Assembly (NCBI RefSeq): GCF_000196615.1
Contig: NC_014306.1
Location: 4,216,001 to 4,280,000, forward strand
Direction: 5' to 3'
DNA length: 64,000 nucleotides
Origin: Erwinia billingiae Eb661
GTDB taxonomy: Bacteria; Pseudomonadota; Gammaproteobacteria; Enterobacterales; Enterobacteriaceae
Position 1 is the first letter of the stretch. Each line of letters opens with the position of its first letter. The translations under genes and the position numbers were made by a program. This document shows positions 34,683 through 44,056 of this stretch, piece after piece. The notes under the pieces were generated by a model. That model searched no databases, was not told where the DNA came from, and was given only the letters and a program-made list of their open reading frames with translations.

Positions 34683-35665
34683 AAAAGCTGCTTTCCGGCC
34701 TGTTATTCCTGCTGCTGCTGGCCTGCGCGATCCCCGGCTGGGCCGCCTGTACGTTACCCTCTTCCACCGCCAGTTTTGGCACCGTCAGTTCATTTGCGGT
34801 CAATACCACTGCCAGCAACATAACGGCCAACGTCAACGTCAATTGCGGCTCGGGCAGCGTGCTGTCACTGCTTTCTACCGACTATATAAGGCTGCAGCTC
34901 GCCAGCGCCACCTACACCAGCGGCACGCGGGCAACGTTAAAAACCGTCAGCACCGGCACCGACAATATCCCGCTTCGCACCTGCACCGACGCCGCCTGCG
35001 CCACGGAAATCGCGGTCGGTGGCGTCACCACCAACTATAGCCAGGCGCAGCTGCTGAACCTGCTTGGTCTGGGCGGCGGGCAGAACTTCAGTATTCCGCT
35101 CTACCTGCGCACGGTACCGGGGCAAACGGTGGCCGCAGGCACCTATACCGTCAACCTGAATATCCTGGTCAACTACAACATTTGTACCGGCATTGGCGCG
35201 TTGGGACTCTGTCTGCTGGGCAATCAACAGACGGGATCGGGCACCATACCCATTACTACCACGCTGATTGTCACCAATGACTGTACAACCATTACCGCAC
35301 CCGATATCAGCTTCGGCAGCGCGCCGCTGGTCAGCAGTTTCAATACCATTTCTCAATCGATTAATGTGATTTGTACCAAAGGCAGCACCTACACGGTGGG
35401 GATGAGCAACGGCAGCCATGCGGTGGGCACCCAACGCTATATGACCAGCGGCAGCAACCAGCTGGCCTACGAGATTTATCAGAATGCCACCACCACGCGC
35501 TGGGGGCCAACCGGTACCGACCGGGTGTCGAGTAGCGCATCCAGTGCCCTCAGCACCGATGGCCTTACGCGAACCTTCAACTATACCGCCAGGGTTTTGA
35601 CCACTCAGGCCACGCCGGTGGCGGGCAGTTACAGCGACAGTGTAGTGATCGACCTGTCGTTCTGA
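34679..35665 (+). CDS. Two-domain pilus tip adhesin (CsuE role)
   Basis: A 328-residue protein: signal peptide (1-21, ending GWA), a first SCPU-type domain (about 25-170) with the adhesin head, and a second pilin domain (about 200-328) ending SYSDSVVIDLSF. In archaic pili such as Acinetobacter Csu, the two-domain tip subunit binds abiotic surfaces by hydrophobic loops. It is last in the operon and followed by a terminator. Confidence 0.85.
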   Translation: MKKLLSGLLFLLLLACAIPGWAACTLPSSTASFGTVSSFAVNTTASNITANVNVNCGSGSVLSLLSTDYIRLQLASATYTSGTRATLKTVSTGTDNIPLRTCTDAACATEIAVGGVTTNYSQAQLLNLLGLGGGQNFSIPLYLRTVPGQTVAAGTYTVNLNILVNYNICTGIGALGLCLLGNQQTGSGTIPITTTLIVTNDCTTITAPDISFGSAPLVSSFNTISQSINVICTKGSTYTVGMSNGSHAVGTQRYMTSGSNQLAYEIYQNATTTRWGPTGTDRVSSSASSALSTDGLTRTFNYTARVLTTQATPVAGSYSDSVVIDLSF

Positions 35666-35675
35666 GTCGATGACC

Positions 35676-35707
35676 GCCGCCGTCAGCGGCTTCTGGCGGC
35701 GGCTTTT
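35676..35707 (+). terminator. Terminator of the pilus operon
   Basis: Eleven-position stem GCCGCCGTCAG / CTGGCGGCGGC with one G-T pair and loop CGGCTT, then TTTT; begins 11 nt after the adhesin stop. Confidence 0.8.
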
Positions 35708-35847
35708 CTGCCTGAATTATGGCTGGTACTGCATGTGTTAATAATTTGTTACGAAGAGTCTGCACAGCGCCCGGCTAACGGTGACCGTCATCACATTAAA
35801 TCCGCGGCTGGCAGGATAAAACGGAAGAAAACCCAAAAGGATGCTGT

Positions 35848-37176
35848 ATGACTGCCGTGACTTCTCCCCCAAATCCCGCCCGCAAGCCTCAGGGTAATGC
35901 CAGAACCATCTTCAATGTGACCAGCGGAAATTTCCTGGAAATGTTCGATTTCATGGTGTTTGGTTATTACGCCACGGCTATCGCCAAAACCTTTTTCCCG
36001 GGTGACGATCCCTTTGCCTCGCTGATGCTGACGCTGATGACCTTCGGTGCAGGTTTCCTGATGCGGCCATTGGGCGCCATCGTGCTGGGGTCGTATATTG
36101 ACCATCATGGCCGCCGCAAAGGGCTGCTAATGACGCTGGGCCTGATGGCCATCGGCACGCTGACCATTGCAGTGGTGCCGGGTTACAACACGCTGGGTGC
36201 CGCCGCGCCGATCCTGATCCTGTTAGGACGCCTGTTGCAGGGCTTCTCTGCCGGGGTTGAGCTGGGCGGCGTTTCGGTTTATCTGGCCGAGATCGCGCCG
36301 AAGAACCGTAAGGGCTTCTTCGTTAGCTGGCAGTCGGGTAGCCAGCAGATCGCGGTGATTTTTGCGGCGCTGTTAGGCCTGGGCCTGAACCATCTGCTGG
36401 AAAAAGATCAGGTCACCGAATGGGGCTGGCGTATCCCGTTTGTGATCGGCTGTATGATTGTGCCGTTCCTGTTCTGGATCCGGAGCAAGCTGGAAGAGAC
36501 CGAAGCGTTCAGCCAGCGTAAAACGCACCCGTCAATGAAGCAAATCGTTCGCTCGGTCGCCAGCAACTGGGCGCTGGTGCTGGCGGGCATGCTGATGGTG
36601 GTCACCACCACGGTGATGTTCTATATGATCACCGCGTTTACCCCCACCTTCGGCAAAACCGTGCTGATGATGAGCGATAAACAGAGCTTCTTCGTCACCC
36701 TGTGCGTGGGCGTGTCTAACCTGATTTGGCTGCCGATCATGGGTACCGTGTCTGACCGTTATGGCCGCCGTCCGCTGCTGATTTTCTTTACGCTGCTGAT
36801 GATTGCCACCGCGTGGCCGGTGCTGCACTGGCTGGTCGGTTCCCCGAGCCTTTCCCACCTGCTGGAAGCGGAACTGTGGCTCTCGTTCCTCTACGCCAGC
36901 TATAACGGTGCGATGGTGGTGTATCTGGCAGAAGTGATGCCGGCGGAAGTGCGGGCGACCGGCTTCTCACTGGCTTACAGCCTGGCAACCGCCCTGTTCG
37001 GCGGCTTCACCCCGGCCATCTCCAGCTACCTGATCCACGTCACCGGCGATAAGGCGATGCCTGGCGTCTGGCTGACCTTTGCCGCCGTGTGCGGATTGAT
37101 TGGGACAATGATTATCAAGCGCCTGATCCGTCAGTACCAGACCCGACACAGCGGCGCCCCGGCGGTGCAGCTGTAA
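35848..37176 (+). CDS. MFS carboxylate symporter (citrate/tricarballylate type)
   Basis: A 442-residue major facilitator protein with 12 predicted helices. The motif between helices 2 and 3 (GSYIDHHGRRKG) and the second copy later (GTVSDRYGRRPL) are present; the opening NVTSGNFLEMFDFMVFGYYATAIAKTFF is typical of the proton-coupled metabolite symporters that include CitA and TcuC. A tricarboxylate such as citrate is the best guess for substrate. No tricarballylate oxidation genes (tcuA, tcuB) are adjacent. AGGA 8 nt upstream supports the ATG. Confidence 0.8.
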   Translation: MTAVTSPPNPARKPQGNARTIFNVTSGNFLEMFDFMVFGYYATAIAKTFFPGDDPFASLMLTLMTFGAGFLMRPLGAIVLGSYIDHHGRRKGLLMTLGLMAIGTLTIAVVPGYNTLGAAAPILILLGRLLQGFSAGVELGGVSVYLAEIAPKNRKGFFVSWQSGSQQIAVIFAALLGLGLNHLLEKDQVTEWGWRIPFVIGCMIVPFLFWIRSKLEETEAFSQRKTHPSMKQIVRSVASNWALVLAGMLMVVTTTVMFYMITAFTPTFGKTVLMMSDKQSFFVTLCVGVSNLIWLPIMGTVSDRYGRRPLLIFFTLLMIATAWPVLHWLVGSPSLSHLLEAELWLSFLYASYNGAMVVYLAEVMPAEVRATGFSLAYSLATALFGGFTPAISSYLIHVTGDKAMPGVWLTFAAVCGLIGTMIIKRLIRQYQTRHSGAPAVQL

Positions 37177-37177
37177 T

Positions 37178-37214
37178 AAAAAAGGGCCGACATCTGCATG
37201 TCGGCCCTTTTTTT
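37178..37214. terminator. Strong bidirectional terminator, MFS gene / exbD
   Basis: Perfect 10-bp stem GGGCCGACAT / ATGTCGGCCC (37184-37193, 37198-37207), loop CTGC, T7 on the right and A6 on the left. Serves both convergent genes. Confidence 0.92.
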
Positions 37215-37226
37215 AACGCCCGTCGG

Positions 37227-37649
37227 TTACTTCCCGGCGGTTTCCATTCCCATCAGACCAATCTTCAGATATCCCGCCTGACGCAGTTTATCCATCACGC
37301 CCATCAGCGTTTCATAATCCACAGACTTATCTGCCTGGAAGAAAATGGTGGTCTCTTTATTGCCTTCGGTCTGGCTGTTCAGCGCATTCAACAGCGTTTC
37401 CGGTGTCACCGCATTGTTGCCAATGAACAGCTGCTTGTCGGCTTTGATTGACAGGTAAACCGGCTTCTCAGGACGCGGCTGCGGCGCACTGGTGGAAGCA
37501 GGAAGGTTAACGCGGACGTCAACGGTTGCCAGCGGCGCGGCGACCATAAAGATAATCAGCAGCACCAGCATCACGTCGATAAACGGCGTGACGTTGATTT
37601 CATGCATTTCGCCGTTGCTTTCGAGATCTTCATTCAATCGCATTGCCAT
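37227..37649 (-). CDS. exbD: TonB energising protein ExbD
   Basis: A 140-residue inner-membrane protein with one N-terminal transmembrane helix (about 22-42) holding the essential proton-path aspartate D25 (VTPFIDVMLVL), and a periplasmic C-terminal domain. Length and sequence match enterobacterial ExbD. With ExbB it harvests the proton gradient to power TonB-dependent uptake of iron-siderophores and vitamin B12. It lies 5 nt after exbB and ends at a bidirectional terminator. Confidence 0.97.
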   Translation of the reverse strand: MAMRLNEDLESNGEMHEINVTPFIDVMLVLLIIFMVAAPLATVDVRVNLPASTSAPQPRPEKPVYLSIKADKQLFIGNNAVTPETLLNALNSQTEGNKETTIFFQADKSVDYETLMGVMDKLRQAGYLKIGLMGMETAGK

Positions 37650-37654
37650 GGTGC

Positions 37655-38386
37655 TTATCCTACCCGCAGTTTCTGAGCGGGCGCACGCTGTGCGCTGCCG
37701 CAGGCGGCCAGGTCCAGATCGCGGCTTTGCAGCAGCATCACCTGGGCGGCAACATCGCCCATTGACGCTTTGTAGTTGCCGATCAGGCGGGCAAAGACGT
37801 TGTAGATCACCACGGCGGGGATGGCCGCAACCAGGCCGATAGCGGTGGCCAGCAGGGCTTCCGCAATCCCCGGTGCAACCACCGCCAGGTTAGTGGTCTG
37901 GGTCTGGGCAATGCCGATAAAGCTGTTCATGATGCCCCACACCGTACCAAACAGACCGACGAACGGTGCGATGGCGCCGATGGTGGCGAGGAAACCGTTG
38001 CCGCGGCCCGCGTGACGGCTAAAGAACGCCACGCGGCGCTCCAGGCGGAAAGAGGTACGCTCTTTGATGCCGTTGTCGTCGTCGGAGCCTGCGGAAAGTT
38101 CCAGCTCGTTTTCCGCTTCTTTCAGAAACTGCGTGGTCAGGCTGCCCGCTTTAAAGCTGGCGCTGATCTGCGCGGCTTCCTGCAGAGAGCGTGCACCTGC
38201 CAGCGCGTTCTGTTCGTTTTTCAGGCGGCGTTTCGCGGCGCTGAGTTCAAAACTTTTACTGAAGAAGATCGCCCAGGTCACGACAGATGCCAGCAGTAAG
38301 CCGATCATCACCACTTTTACTACGATGTCCGCATGCTGGTACATGCCCCAGACGGAAAGATCCGTCTGCATCAAATCATTCGTCAC
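37655..38386 (-). CDS. exbB: TonB energising protein ExbB
   Basis: A 243-residue MotA/TolQ-family protein with three transmembrane segments, about one less residue than E. coli ExbB. It forms the proton channel scaffold with ExbD. The typical last two helices (GFLATIGAIAPFVGLFGTVWG and the IAEALLATAIGLVAAIPAVV region) are intact. A Fur-box match upstream suggests iron control. Synteny exbD-exbB divergent from metC is that of E. coli. Confidence 0.97.
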   Translation of the reverse strand: MTNDLMQTDLSVWGMYQHADIVVKVVMIGLLLASVVTWAIFFSKSFELSAAKRRLKNEQNALAGARSLQEAAQISASFKAGSLTTQFLKEAENELELSAGSDDDNGIKERTSFRLERRVAFFSRHAGRGNGFLATIGAIAPFVGLFGTVWGIMNSFIGIAQTQTTNLAVVAPGIAEALLATAIGLVAAIPAVVIYNVFARLIGNYKASMGDVAAQVMLLQSRDLDLAACGSAQRAPAQKLRVG

Positions 38387-38431
38387 GCTGTGTCTCCAAC
38401 GTCATTCAACGGGTAAAAAAAACCAGTGCGG

Positions 38432-38469
38432 ATCATACCAAATCAGTGCTGAATTGATAGTGGTTATCA
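38432..38469 (-). promoter_or_regulatory. exbB promoter with overlapping Fur box
   Basis: On the minus strand a 15-bp palindrome TGATAACCACTATCA (38455-38469) matches 12 of the 14 fixed positions of TGATAATnATTATCA, the Fur site core. A candidate -10 TATGAT (38432-38437) lies 17 nt from a hexamer inside the palindrome that would act as a weak -35. Fur-Fe binding there would block exbB transcription in iron-rich cells. Confidence 0.7.
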
Positions 38470-38635
38470 TTACTATTTACTTTTGGGGTAACATTTTTTA
38501 CACACTTTCCTGATTTAGCGCATATCCAGCCGACTTTTGCTGAATCTTTCTCACAGTGCCCTACGCTTAATTTCGCCCAGCCGCCTGCCGTGTTAACGTT
38601 AAGGCAGACCAGACATCCGCAAACAGAGCATTCCG

Positions 38636-39835
38636 ATGACCAGTAAAAAAATTGAAACGGCGCTGATTGCCGCCGGACGCAGTAAACGTTTTACCCAAGG
38701 CTCAGTGAATAGCGTGATCCAGCGGGCCTCCTCGCTGGTGTTTGATAGCGTGGCTGAGAAAAAACGCTGTACCGCCGGCCGTGCCGATGGCGAGTTATTT
38801 TACGGCCGTCGCGGCACGCTGACCCACTTTTCCCTGCAGGACGCGATGACCGAACTGGAAGGCGGCGCGGGCTGTGCGCTCTATCCTTGCGGCGCGGCCG
38901 CGGTTGCCAACGCCATTCTGGCCTTTGTTTCTGCCGGTGATAACGTGCTTATGGCGGGCTCGGTCTATGAGCCGACGCAGGACTTCTGCACCAAAATCCT
39001 CAGCAAAATGAATGTCTCCACCACCTGGTTCGATCACTGCATCGGTGCGGAAATTGCCGAACGGGTGCAGCCAAATACCAAAGTGGTGTTCCTCGAATCT
39101 CCGGCCTCGATCACCATGGAAGTGCAGGATGTCCCGGCGATTGTCGCCGCCGTGCGCAGCAAAGCGCCGGATGCGGTGATCATGATCGACAATACCTGGG
39201 CCGCCGGCATTCTGTTCCGCGCGCTGGATTTTGGCGTCGATATTTCCATTCAGGCCGGCACCAAGTATCTGATTGGTCACTCCGACGCGATGATCGGCAC
39301 CGCCGTTGCCAATGAACGTTGCTGGGCACAGCTGCGTGAAAACTCCTATCTGATGGGCCAGATGGTCGATGCCGATACCGCGTATATGGCCAGCCGGGGA
39401 TTAAGAACGCTGGCCGTGCGCCTGCGTCAGCATGAAGAAAGCGCAATAAAGGTCGCCCACTGGCTGGCAGATCGGGCCGAAGTTTCCGTGGTCAATCACC
39501 CTGCTCTGCCACAATGTAAGGGACATGAATTCTGGCAGCGCGACTTTACCGGCAGCAGCGGCCTGTTCTCATTTGTGCTGAAAGCGCGTTTGACCGACAA
39601 GCAGCTGGCTGAGTATCTCGATCGCTTCGAACACTTCAGCATGGCCTATTCCTGGGGCGGCTACGAGTCGCTGATCCTCGCTAATCAGCCGGAAGAGCTG
39701 GCGGAAATCCGGCCGGCCGGCGGCGTGGATTTCACTGGCACGCTGGTGCGCCTGCATATTGGCCTGGAGAACGTTGACGACCTGATTGAAGACCTGGCTG
39801 CCGGATTTGCTCGTCTTTCCGCCTGTCCTGCCTGA
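38636..39835 (+). CDS. metC: Cystathionine beta-lyase
   Basis: A 399-residue PLP enzyme of the Cys/Met metabolism family that cleaves cystathionine to homocysteine, pyruvate and ammonia in methionine synthesis. The PLP lysine is K210 in [12 protein letters not shown], the same number as in E. coli MetC; the phosphate-binding YGRRGTLT near residue 56 is also present. It is divergent from exbB as in E. coli. A sequence AGACATCC just upstream of the gene is like half a MetJ box, but a second half-site was not found. Confidence 0.95.
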   Translation: MTSKKIETALIAAGRSKRFTQGSVNSVIQRASSLVFDSVAEKKRCTAGRADGELFYGRRGTLTHFSLQDAMTELEGGAGCALYPCGAAAVANAILAFVSAGDNVLMAGSVYEPTQDFCTKILSKMNVSTTWFDHCIGAEIAERVQPNTKVVFLESPASITMEVQDVPAIVAAVRSKAPDAVIMIDNTWAAGILFRALDFGVDISIQAGTKYLIGHSDAMIGTAVANERCWAQLRENSYLMGQMVDADTAYMASRGLRTLAVRLRQHEESAIKVAHWLADRAEVSVVNHPALPQCKGHEFWQRDFTGSSGLFSFVLKARLTDKQLAEYLDRFEHFSMAYSWGGYESLILANQPEELAEIRPAGGVDFTGTLVRLHIGLENVDDLIEDLAAGFARLSACPA

Positions 39836-39941
39836 TAAAGCTAAACGGACGATTAACGGTGCGACATCCGCGCCCTTGATCAAAGTGTGGTGAGGGGATT
39901 AGCGCTACAATGGCAGCTTAACGCAGTAAACAGGAATTAAG

Positions 39942-40598
39942 ATGGGTGTATTGCATGAGATTGTTCAGGCGCTGTGGCATCAGGATTTTGCTGCGCTGGC
40001 CAATCCGGACGTCATTTGGGTAGTTTATTGCATTATGTTCGCTACCCTATTTCTTGAAAATGGCCTGTTGCCCGCCTCGTTTTTGCCGGGCGACAGCCTG
40101 CTGTTACTGGCAGGCGCGATGATTGCCAAAGGGGTGATGGACTTTGTGCCTACGGTGGCGATCCTGACGCTGGCCGCCAGCCTCGGCTGCTGGCTAAGCT
40201 ATTTACAGGGACGCTGGCTGGGCAATACGCGGCTGGTGAAAAGCTGGCTGATGCATCTGCCGGTGCAGTATCACCAGCGGGCGTGGAATCTGTTTCATCG
40301 CCACGGACTGACGGCTTTGATCGTTGGCCGTTTTCTGGGCTTTGTCCGCACCATTCTGCCGACCATGGCGGGGATTTCCGGCCTGAAAAACGGCCGCTTC
40401 CAGCTGTTTAACTGGCTGAGTGGTTTTCTCTGGGTGGCCATTTTGGTGTCGCTGGGCTTTGCCATCACCCAGGTGCCGTTTATCAAACGGCACGAAGATC
40501 AGGTGATGACCATTCTGATGGTGTTGCCGCTGGTGCTGCTTTGTGCCGGATTAATCGGCAGCGTGGTACTGCTGATCCGCCGTAAAAAATCGGCGTAA
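39942..40598 (+). CDS. yghB: DedA-family inner-membrane protein YghB
   Basis: A 218-residue membrane protein of the DedA family. It has the family stretches [22 protein letters not shown] and [19 protein letters not shown], with the acidic and arginine residues needed for function. DedA proteins act in lipid flipping and proton-motive-force homeostasis; in E. coli YghB and YqjA overlap in cell division and drug tolerance. The neighbours metC and yqhC are those of E. coli. It ends at a bidirectional terminator. Confidence 0.95.
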   Translation: MGVLHEIVQALWHQDFAALANPDVIWVVYCIMFATLFLENGLLPASFLPGDSLLLLAGAMIAKGVMDFVPTVAILTLAASLGCWLSYLQGRWLGNTRLVKSWLMHLPVQYHQRAWNLFHRHGLTALIVGRFLGFVRTILPTMAGISGLKNGRFQLFNWLSGFLWVAILVSLGFAITQVPFIKRHEDQVMTILMVLPLVLLCAGLIGSVVLLIRRKKSA

Positions 40599-40600
40599 AA

Positions 40601-40622
40601 AAAGGCCGGTGCTCCGGCCTTT
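40601..40622. terminator. Bidirectional terminator, yghB / yqhC
   Basis: Nine-bp perfect stem AAAGGCCGG / CCGGCCTTT with loop TGCT, between two convergent stops; A-run on the left and T-rich on the right. Confidence 0.88.
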
Positions 40623-40625
40623 CTC

Positions 40626-41519
40626 TTATCCCGCCTGACGCATCCGCGTCGCTTCTTCGCCCGGCGTGACGCCAAAATAGCGCTTAAACTCGCGCGAAAA
40701 CTGCGAAGCACTTTCATACCCTACCCGCATTGCCGCCGCGCTGGCCTTCAATCCTTCATGCAGCATCAGCATCCGCGCCTGATGCAGCCGGTAGCTCTTC
40801 AGATACTGCAACGGCGAGGTGCTGGTCACCGCTTTAAAGTTATGGTGAAACGCCGAGACGCTCATATTCACTTCTGCGGCCAGCAGGTCAACGCTGAGGT
40901 TATCGGTGTAATGGTGTTCGATGCGGCGCAATGCGCGGGCAATCTGGCTGAACTGGGTGTGGCGGCTGACCAGCGCCATCAGCGCCCCGCCGCACGGGCC
41001 AAGCAGCACATGATAGAGAATTTCCCTGACAATCTGCGGGCCCAGCACGCGGGCATCGCGCGGATTCGCCAGCACGTCCAGCAGCCGCTCGGCGGCACAG
41101 AGCATCTCTTCCGTCAGCGCGGAGGAGTGAATGCCCCGGGTTTGCGGTTCAGGATGGAAGCTGTCGTCATCGCCAATATCAATCAGCAAATCCTGCAGCT
41201 TGACCGGATCGACGTTCAGCAGGATCCCGGCCAGCGGCGCTTCCGGCGTGGCGAAAGTTTCACACTCGACCGACAGCGGCACGGTCAGCATCAGGTATTC
41301 CGTGGCATCGTAATGAAAAACATTATTGCCGAGGTAGCCGGTTTTCTGCCCCTGGAACAGGATCACAATCCCCGAAGAATAGAGCACCGGCGTCCGTCCG
41401 CTGGGCTTGTCGGCATAAATCAGGCGAACATCCGGCAACGAAGCCAGCGGCGAAGCGCCCGATGTCACCAGATGCACCACCTTCCTGGCAAGCTGAGTAC
41501 AAAGCGTGTTGCGATCCAT
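40626..41519 (-). CDS. yqhC: AraC-family regulator YqhC
   Basis: A 297-residue AraC/XylS regulator: an N-terminal cupin-like sensor part (about 30-180) and two C-terminal helix-turn-helix motifs (about 195-295; [40 protein letters not shown]). In E. coli YqhC responds to aldehydes (glyoxal, furfural) and activates yqhD-dkgA. Here dkgA follows directly on the other strand with no yqhD between. Position between yghB and dkgA supports the name. Confidence 0.92.
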   Translation of the reverse strand: MDRNTLCTQLARKVVHLVTSGASPLASLPDVRLIYADKPSGRTPVLYSSGIVILFQGQKTGYLGNNVFHYDATEYLMLTVPLSVECETFATPEAPLAGILLNVDPVKLQDLLIDIGDDDSFHPEPQTRGIHSSALTEEMLCAAERLLDVLANPRDARVLGPQIVREILYHVLLGPCGGALMALVSRHTQFSQIARALRRIEHHYTDNLSVDLLAAEVNMSVSAFHHNFKAVTSTSPLQYLKSYRLHQARMLMLHEGLKASAAAMRVGYESASQFSREFKRYFGVTPGEEATRMRQAG

Positions 41520-41643
41520 AGACGAGTTTTACTCTCAGAGAATTCCAAATAGCATCATGCCCAACGGCGCGGCTATTCTCAACTAGACTTAGAGTCACTC
41601 GCCGGCACAGAGGTGCCGGTTCATTCGCTGCAAAGGAGAAAAC

Positions 41644-42468
41644 ATGGCAGAGCAACCTGTAATTAAACTCCATGACGGCAACATGATGCCGCAGATTGGC
41701 CTTGGTGTCTGGCAGGCCAGCATTGAAGATACCCGCACCGCTGCAGTTAAGGCGTTGCAGGTCGGCTATCGCTCACTGGATACCGCCGCCATCTACAAAA
41801 ACGAGGAAGGGATTGGGCAGGCGCTGCAAGAAACCGATATCCCGCGCGAAGATATCTTTGTCACCACCAAACTGTGGAATGACGATCAGCTGAACGCGCC
41901 GCAGGCGATGGAAACCAGCCTGAAAAAATTGCAGCTGGAGAGTGTCGATCTTTATCTGATGCACTGGCCGTGCCCGGCAAAAGACAACTACGTTGATGCC
42001 TGGAAAGCGATGATTGAGTTACAGAAACAGGGGCTGACGAAAAGTATCGGCGTCTGTAATTTCCAGGAAGCCCACCTGAAACGGCTGCTGGAAGAGACTG
42101 GCGTCAGCCCGGTGGTCAATCAGATTGAGCTGCATCCGATGCTGCAGCAGCGCACGCTGCACGCGTGGAATGCGATGCACCATATTCAGACCGAGTCCTG
42201 GAGTCCGTTAGCGCAGGGCGGTAAAGGCGTATTTGATCAGGAGATTATTAAAAACCTGGCGAAGAAATACGGCAAAACCCCGGCGCAGATCGTGATTCGC
42301 TGGCATCTGGATAGCGGCCTGGTGGTGATCCCGAAATCGGTCACGCCGTCGCGCATTGAAGAGAACTTTAAGGTGTTTGACTTCCGTCTGGAGAAACCTG
42401 AAATCAGCGAGATTGCCAAGCTGGATAAGGGTAACCGACTGGGGCCAAACCCGGATGAGCTGAACTAA
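41644..42468 (+). CDS. dkgA: 2,5-Diketo-D-gluconate reductase A (aldo-keto reductase)
   Basis: A 274-residue aldo-keto reductase with the catalytic set D46, Y51, K76 and H107. It reduces 2,5-diketogluconate and other aldehydes (methylglyoxal, furfural) with NADPH. It has good matches to E. coli DkgA (YqhE) throughout. Its start has AAAGGAGAAAAC upstream. It is divergent from yqhC, which probably activates it. Sugar-acid oxidation to ketogluconates is common in Erwinia and Pantoea, where such a reductase is useful. Confidence 0.93.
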   Translation: MAEQPVIKLHDGNMMPQIGLGVWQASIEDTRTAAVKALQVGYRSLDTAAIYKNEEGIGQALQETDIPREDIFVTTKLWNDDQLNAPQAMETSLKKLQLESVDLYLMHWPCPAKDNYVDAWKAMIELQKQGLTKSIGVCNFQEAHLKRLLEETGVSPVVNQIELHPMLQQRTLHAWNAMHHIQTESWSPLAQGGKGVFDQEIIKNLAKKYGKTPAQIVIRWHLDSGLVVIPKSVTPSRIEENFKVFDFRLEKPEISEIAKLDKGNRLGPNPDELN

Positions 42469-42475
42469 CTGTGCA

Positions 42476-42507
42476 AACGGGGCGAATTAATCGCCCCGTT
42501 TTTTTTG
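42476..42507 (+). terminator. Terminator after dkgA
   Basis: Stem CGGGGCGA / TCGCCCCG (42478-42485, 42491-42498) with loop ATTAA, extended by AA/TT and followed by a run of eight or more T. Confidence 0.93.
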
Positions 42508-42530
42508 CCTGCCTGCCCGACTCTCGCCAC

Positions 42531-43949
42531 CTAAATCGTTGGCTGTATCAGCATCTGACCCGCCGAGCCGCGGTCGGCCATTTCCAGCGTCTGGCTGTAA
42601 TAGACGAACGGGAAATGTTCAGCTGAGGACTGCAGCAATGAGACAAATAACTCCACCGTGCCGTCGACCCAGACCGTATCTTTCCAGCCGCGATCTTCTG
42701 CCCAGGGCTGCGCGCCGTTGACGTTTTTAATCAGGAACTTCACGCCCTGAATATGGAATGACTGCGGCAGATCGGCATGGATAATCCAGCGCTCAAAGGT
42801 GCCCTGCTGCGCCTGCACGTCAATTCGCTCCATATCCCATAGCGCGCCATTGATGCCCGGCAATGAATCACCGAGGCTGAATTCACGCGTGCGGCTGACC
42901 GACCCTTCAATCACCTCATCGGCCAGCAGGCGCATTGGCAGGTTATCGGTGACCAGCGGTAACAGCCCGGTCGGACGCAGCGTCAGCACCAGCGTCGAGG
43001 TCAGAATGCTGGAGGGTTCGAACAGGCCGCGCAAGCGGTCAACGATACCGGCTGCGGTGCCCGCGGTGATCGACACTTCGTCGCCCTGGCTCATATCCAC
43101 CAGTACTTCACGGCGTTCGCCCGGTGCCAGCGACAGCTGCTTGACCGCCACCGGCGCAGGCAGGAATCCCTGATCGCTGGAAATCACGTTGAACGGGCGG
43201 TTGTCGCTCATTAACAGCTGATAACAGCGGGAGTTGGAGGCGTTAAGCAAGCGCAAACGCACCCAGCCGCGCGAGACATCGACATACGGATTCTGCACGC
43301 CGTTAACCAGCAGCGTGTCGCCGACAAAGCCACCGCTGGACGGCGGGTCATACTGCGGTGAACCAAAGTTATCCAGGCGCTTATCCTGGATAATCAGCGG
43401 GAAATCATCGACGCCGTAATGATTGGGGATCGGCAGCGCTTTGCTGACCTCATCTTCAATCAGCCACAGACCGGCCAGCCCGTTATAAACGTGAGGTGCC
43501 ATGCGGTTTGGCGTGTTAGCGTGATACCAGCAGGCGGTGGCTGCCTGGCGGATCGGCAATACCGGCGCCCAGTCCACACCCGGTGACATCAGTCGTGGTG
43601 CGCCGCCCGCCAGTGCGCCAGGCACCTGCAGACCGCTGATGGTCATCGAGACGGGTTCATTCAGTCGGTTGCTGTAGATCAGCTTGACATCATCGCCGCT
43701 CCACACCCGCACCGTCGGCCCGAGGTAGAGGCCGTTAACGCCCCACACCTGAGCCTTATTGCCATCGCCGGTGAAGGACCAGTGGCTGCGTTGTAAGGTC
43801 AGGAAAATGGGCTGCCCACGGCGCGATTCCACCAGCGGCGGGACCGGCAATGCGGTGCCCGGCCCGGCGGCGAACGCATTAACAGGTAACGAGCCCGCGC
43901 ACAGCGCGATACCCGAAGCCTGAATAAACTGACGTCGACTGAAAGACAT
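42531..43949 (-). CDS. ftsP: Cell division protein FtsP (SufI)
   Basis: A 472-residue multicopper-oxidase-like periplasmic protein with a Tat signal (SRRQFIQ, residues 4-10, ending NAFA at about 27). E. coli FtsP lacks the copper ligands, and the same cupredoxin fold without a full copper centre seems to be present here. It protects the divisome under stress. The ATG at 43949 has GGAG upstream; an earlier in-frame codon at 43967 adds six residues before the Tat motif. Next to plsC as in E. coli. Confidence 0.93.
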   Translation of the reverse strand: MSFSRRQFIQASGIALCAGSLPVNAFAAGPGTALPVPPLVESRRGQPIFLTLQRSHWSFTGDGNKAQVWGVNGLYLGPTVRVWSGDDVKLIYSNRLNEPVSMTISGLQVPGALAGGAPRLMSPGVDWAPVLPIRQAATACWYHANTPNRMAPHVYNGLAGLWLIEDEVSKALPIPNHYGVDDFPLIIQDKRLDNFGSPQYDPPSSGGFVGDTLLVNGVQNPYVDVSRGWVRLRLLNASNSRCYQLLMSDNRPFNVISSDQGFLPAPVAVKQLSLAPGERREVLVDMSQGDEVSITAGTAAGIVDRLRGLFEPSSILTSTLVLTLRPTGLLPLVTDNLPMRLLADEVIEGSVSRTREFSLGDSLPGINGALWDMERIDVQAQQGTFERWIIHADLPQSFHIQGVKFLIKNVNGAQPWAEDRGWKDTVWVDGTVELFVSLLQSSAEHFPFVYYSQTLEMADRGSAGQMLIQPTI

Positions 43950-44032
43950 AAAAACTCCGTAAACCAAAACGCAGTCCTTATGCCGGACTGCTATCCATCT
44001 TTTATGATTCTGGTCTTTGCTGTGTGAGGGTA

Positions 44033-44052
44033 AGCCAGCCCGCAGGCTGGCT
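44033..44052 (-). other. Stem-loop after plsC
   Basis: Perfect 8-bp stem AGCCAGCC / GGCTGGCT with loop CGCA, 4 nt past the plsC stop on its strand; no T-run, so only a possible terminator. Confidence 0.4.
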
Positions 44053-44056
44053 GAAA

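Noticed and set aside
38600..38635. MetJ operator upstream of metC
   Set aside because: Only one half-site (AGACATCC, about 6 of 8) is seen; MetJ needs at least two adjacent half-sites.
42531..43949. Active multicopper oxidase (laccase)
   Set aside because: The copper-ligand histidine motifs (HCH, HxH) of true oxidases are not seen; position beside plsC and the Tat signal fit FtsP.
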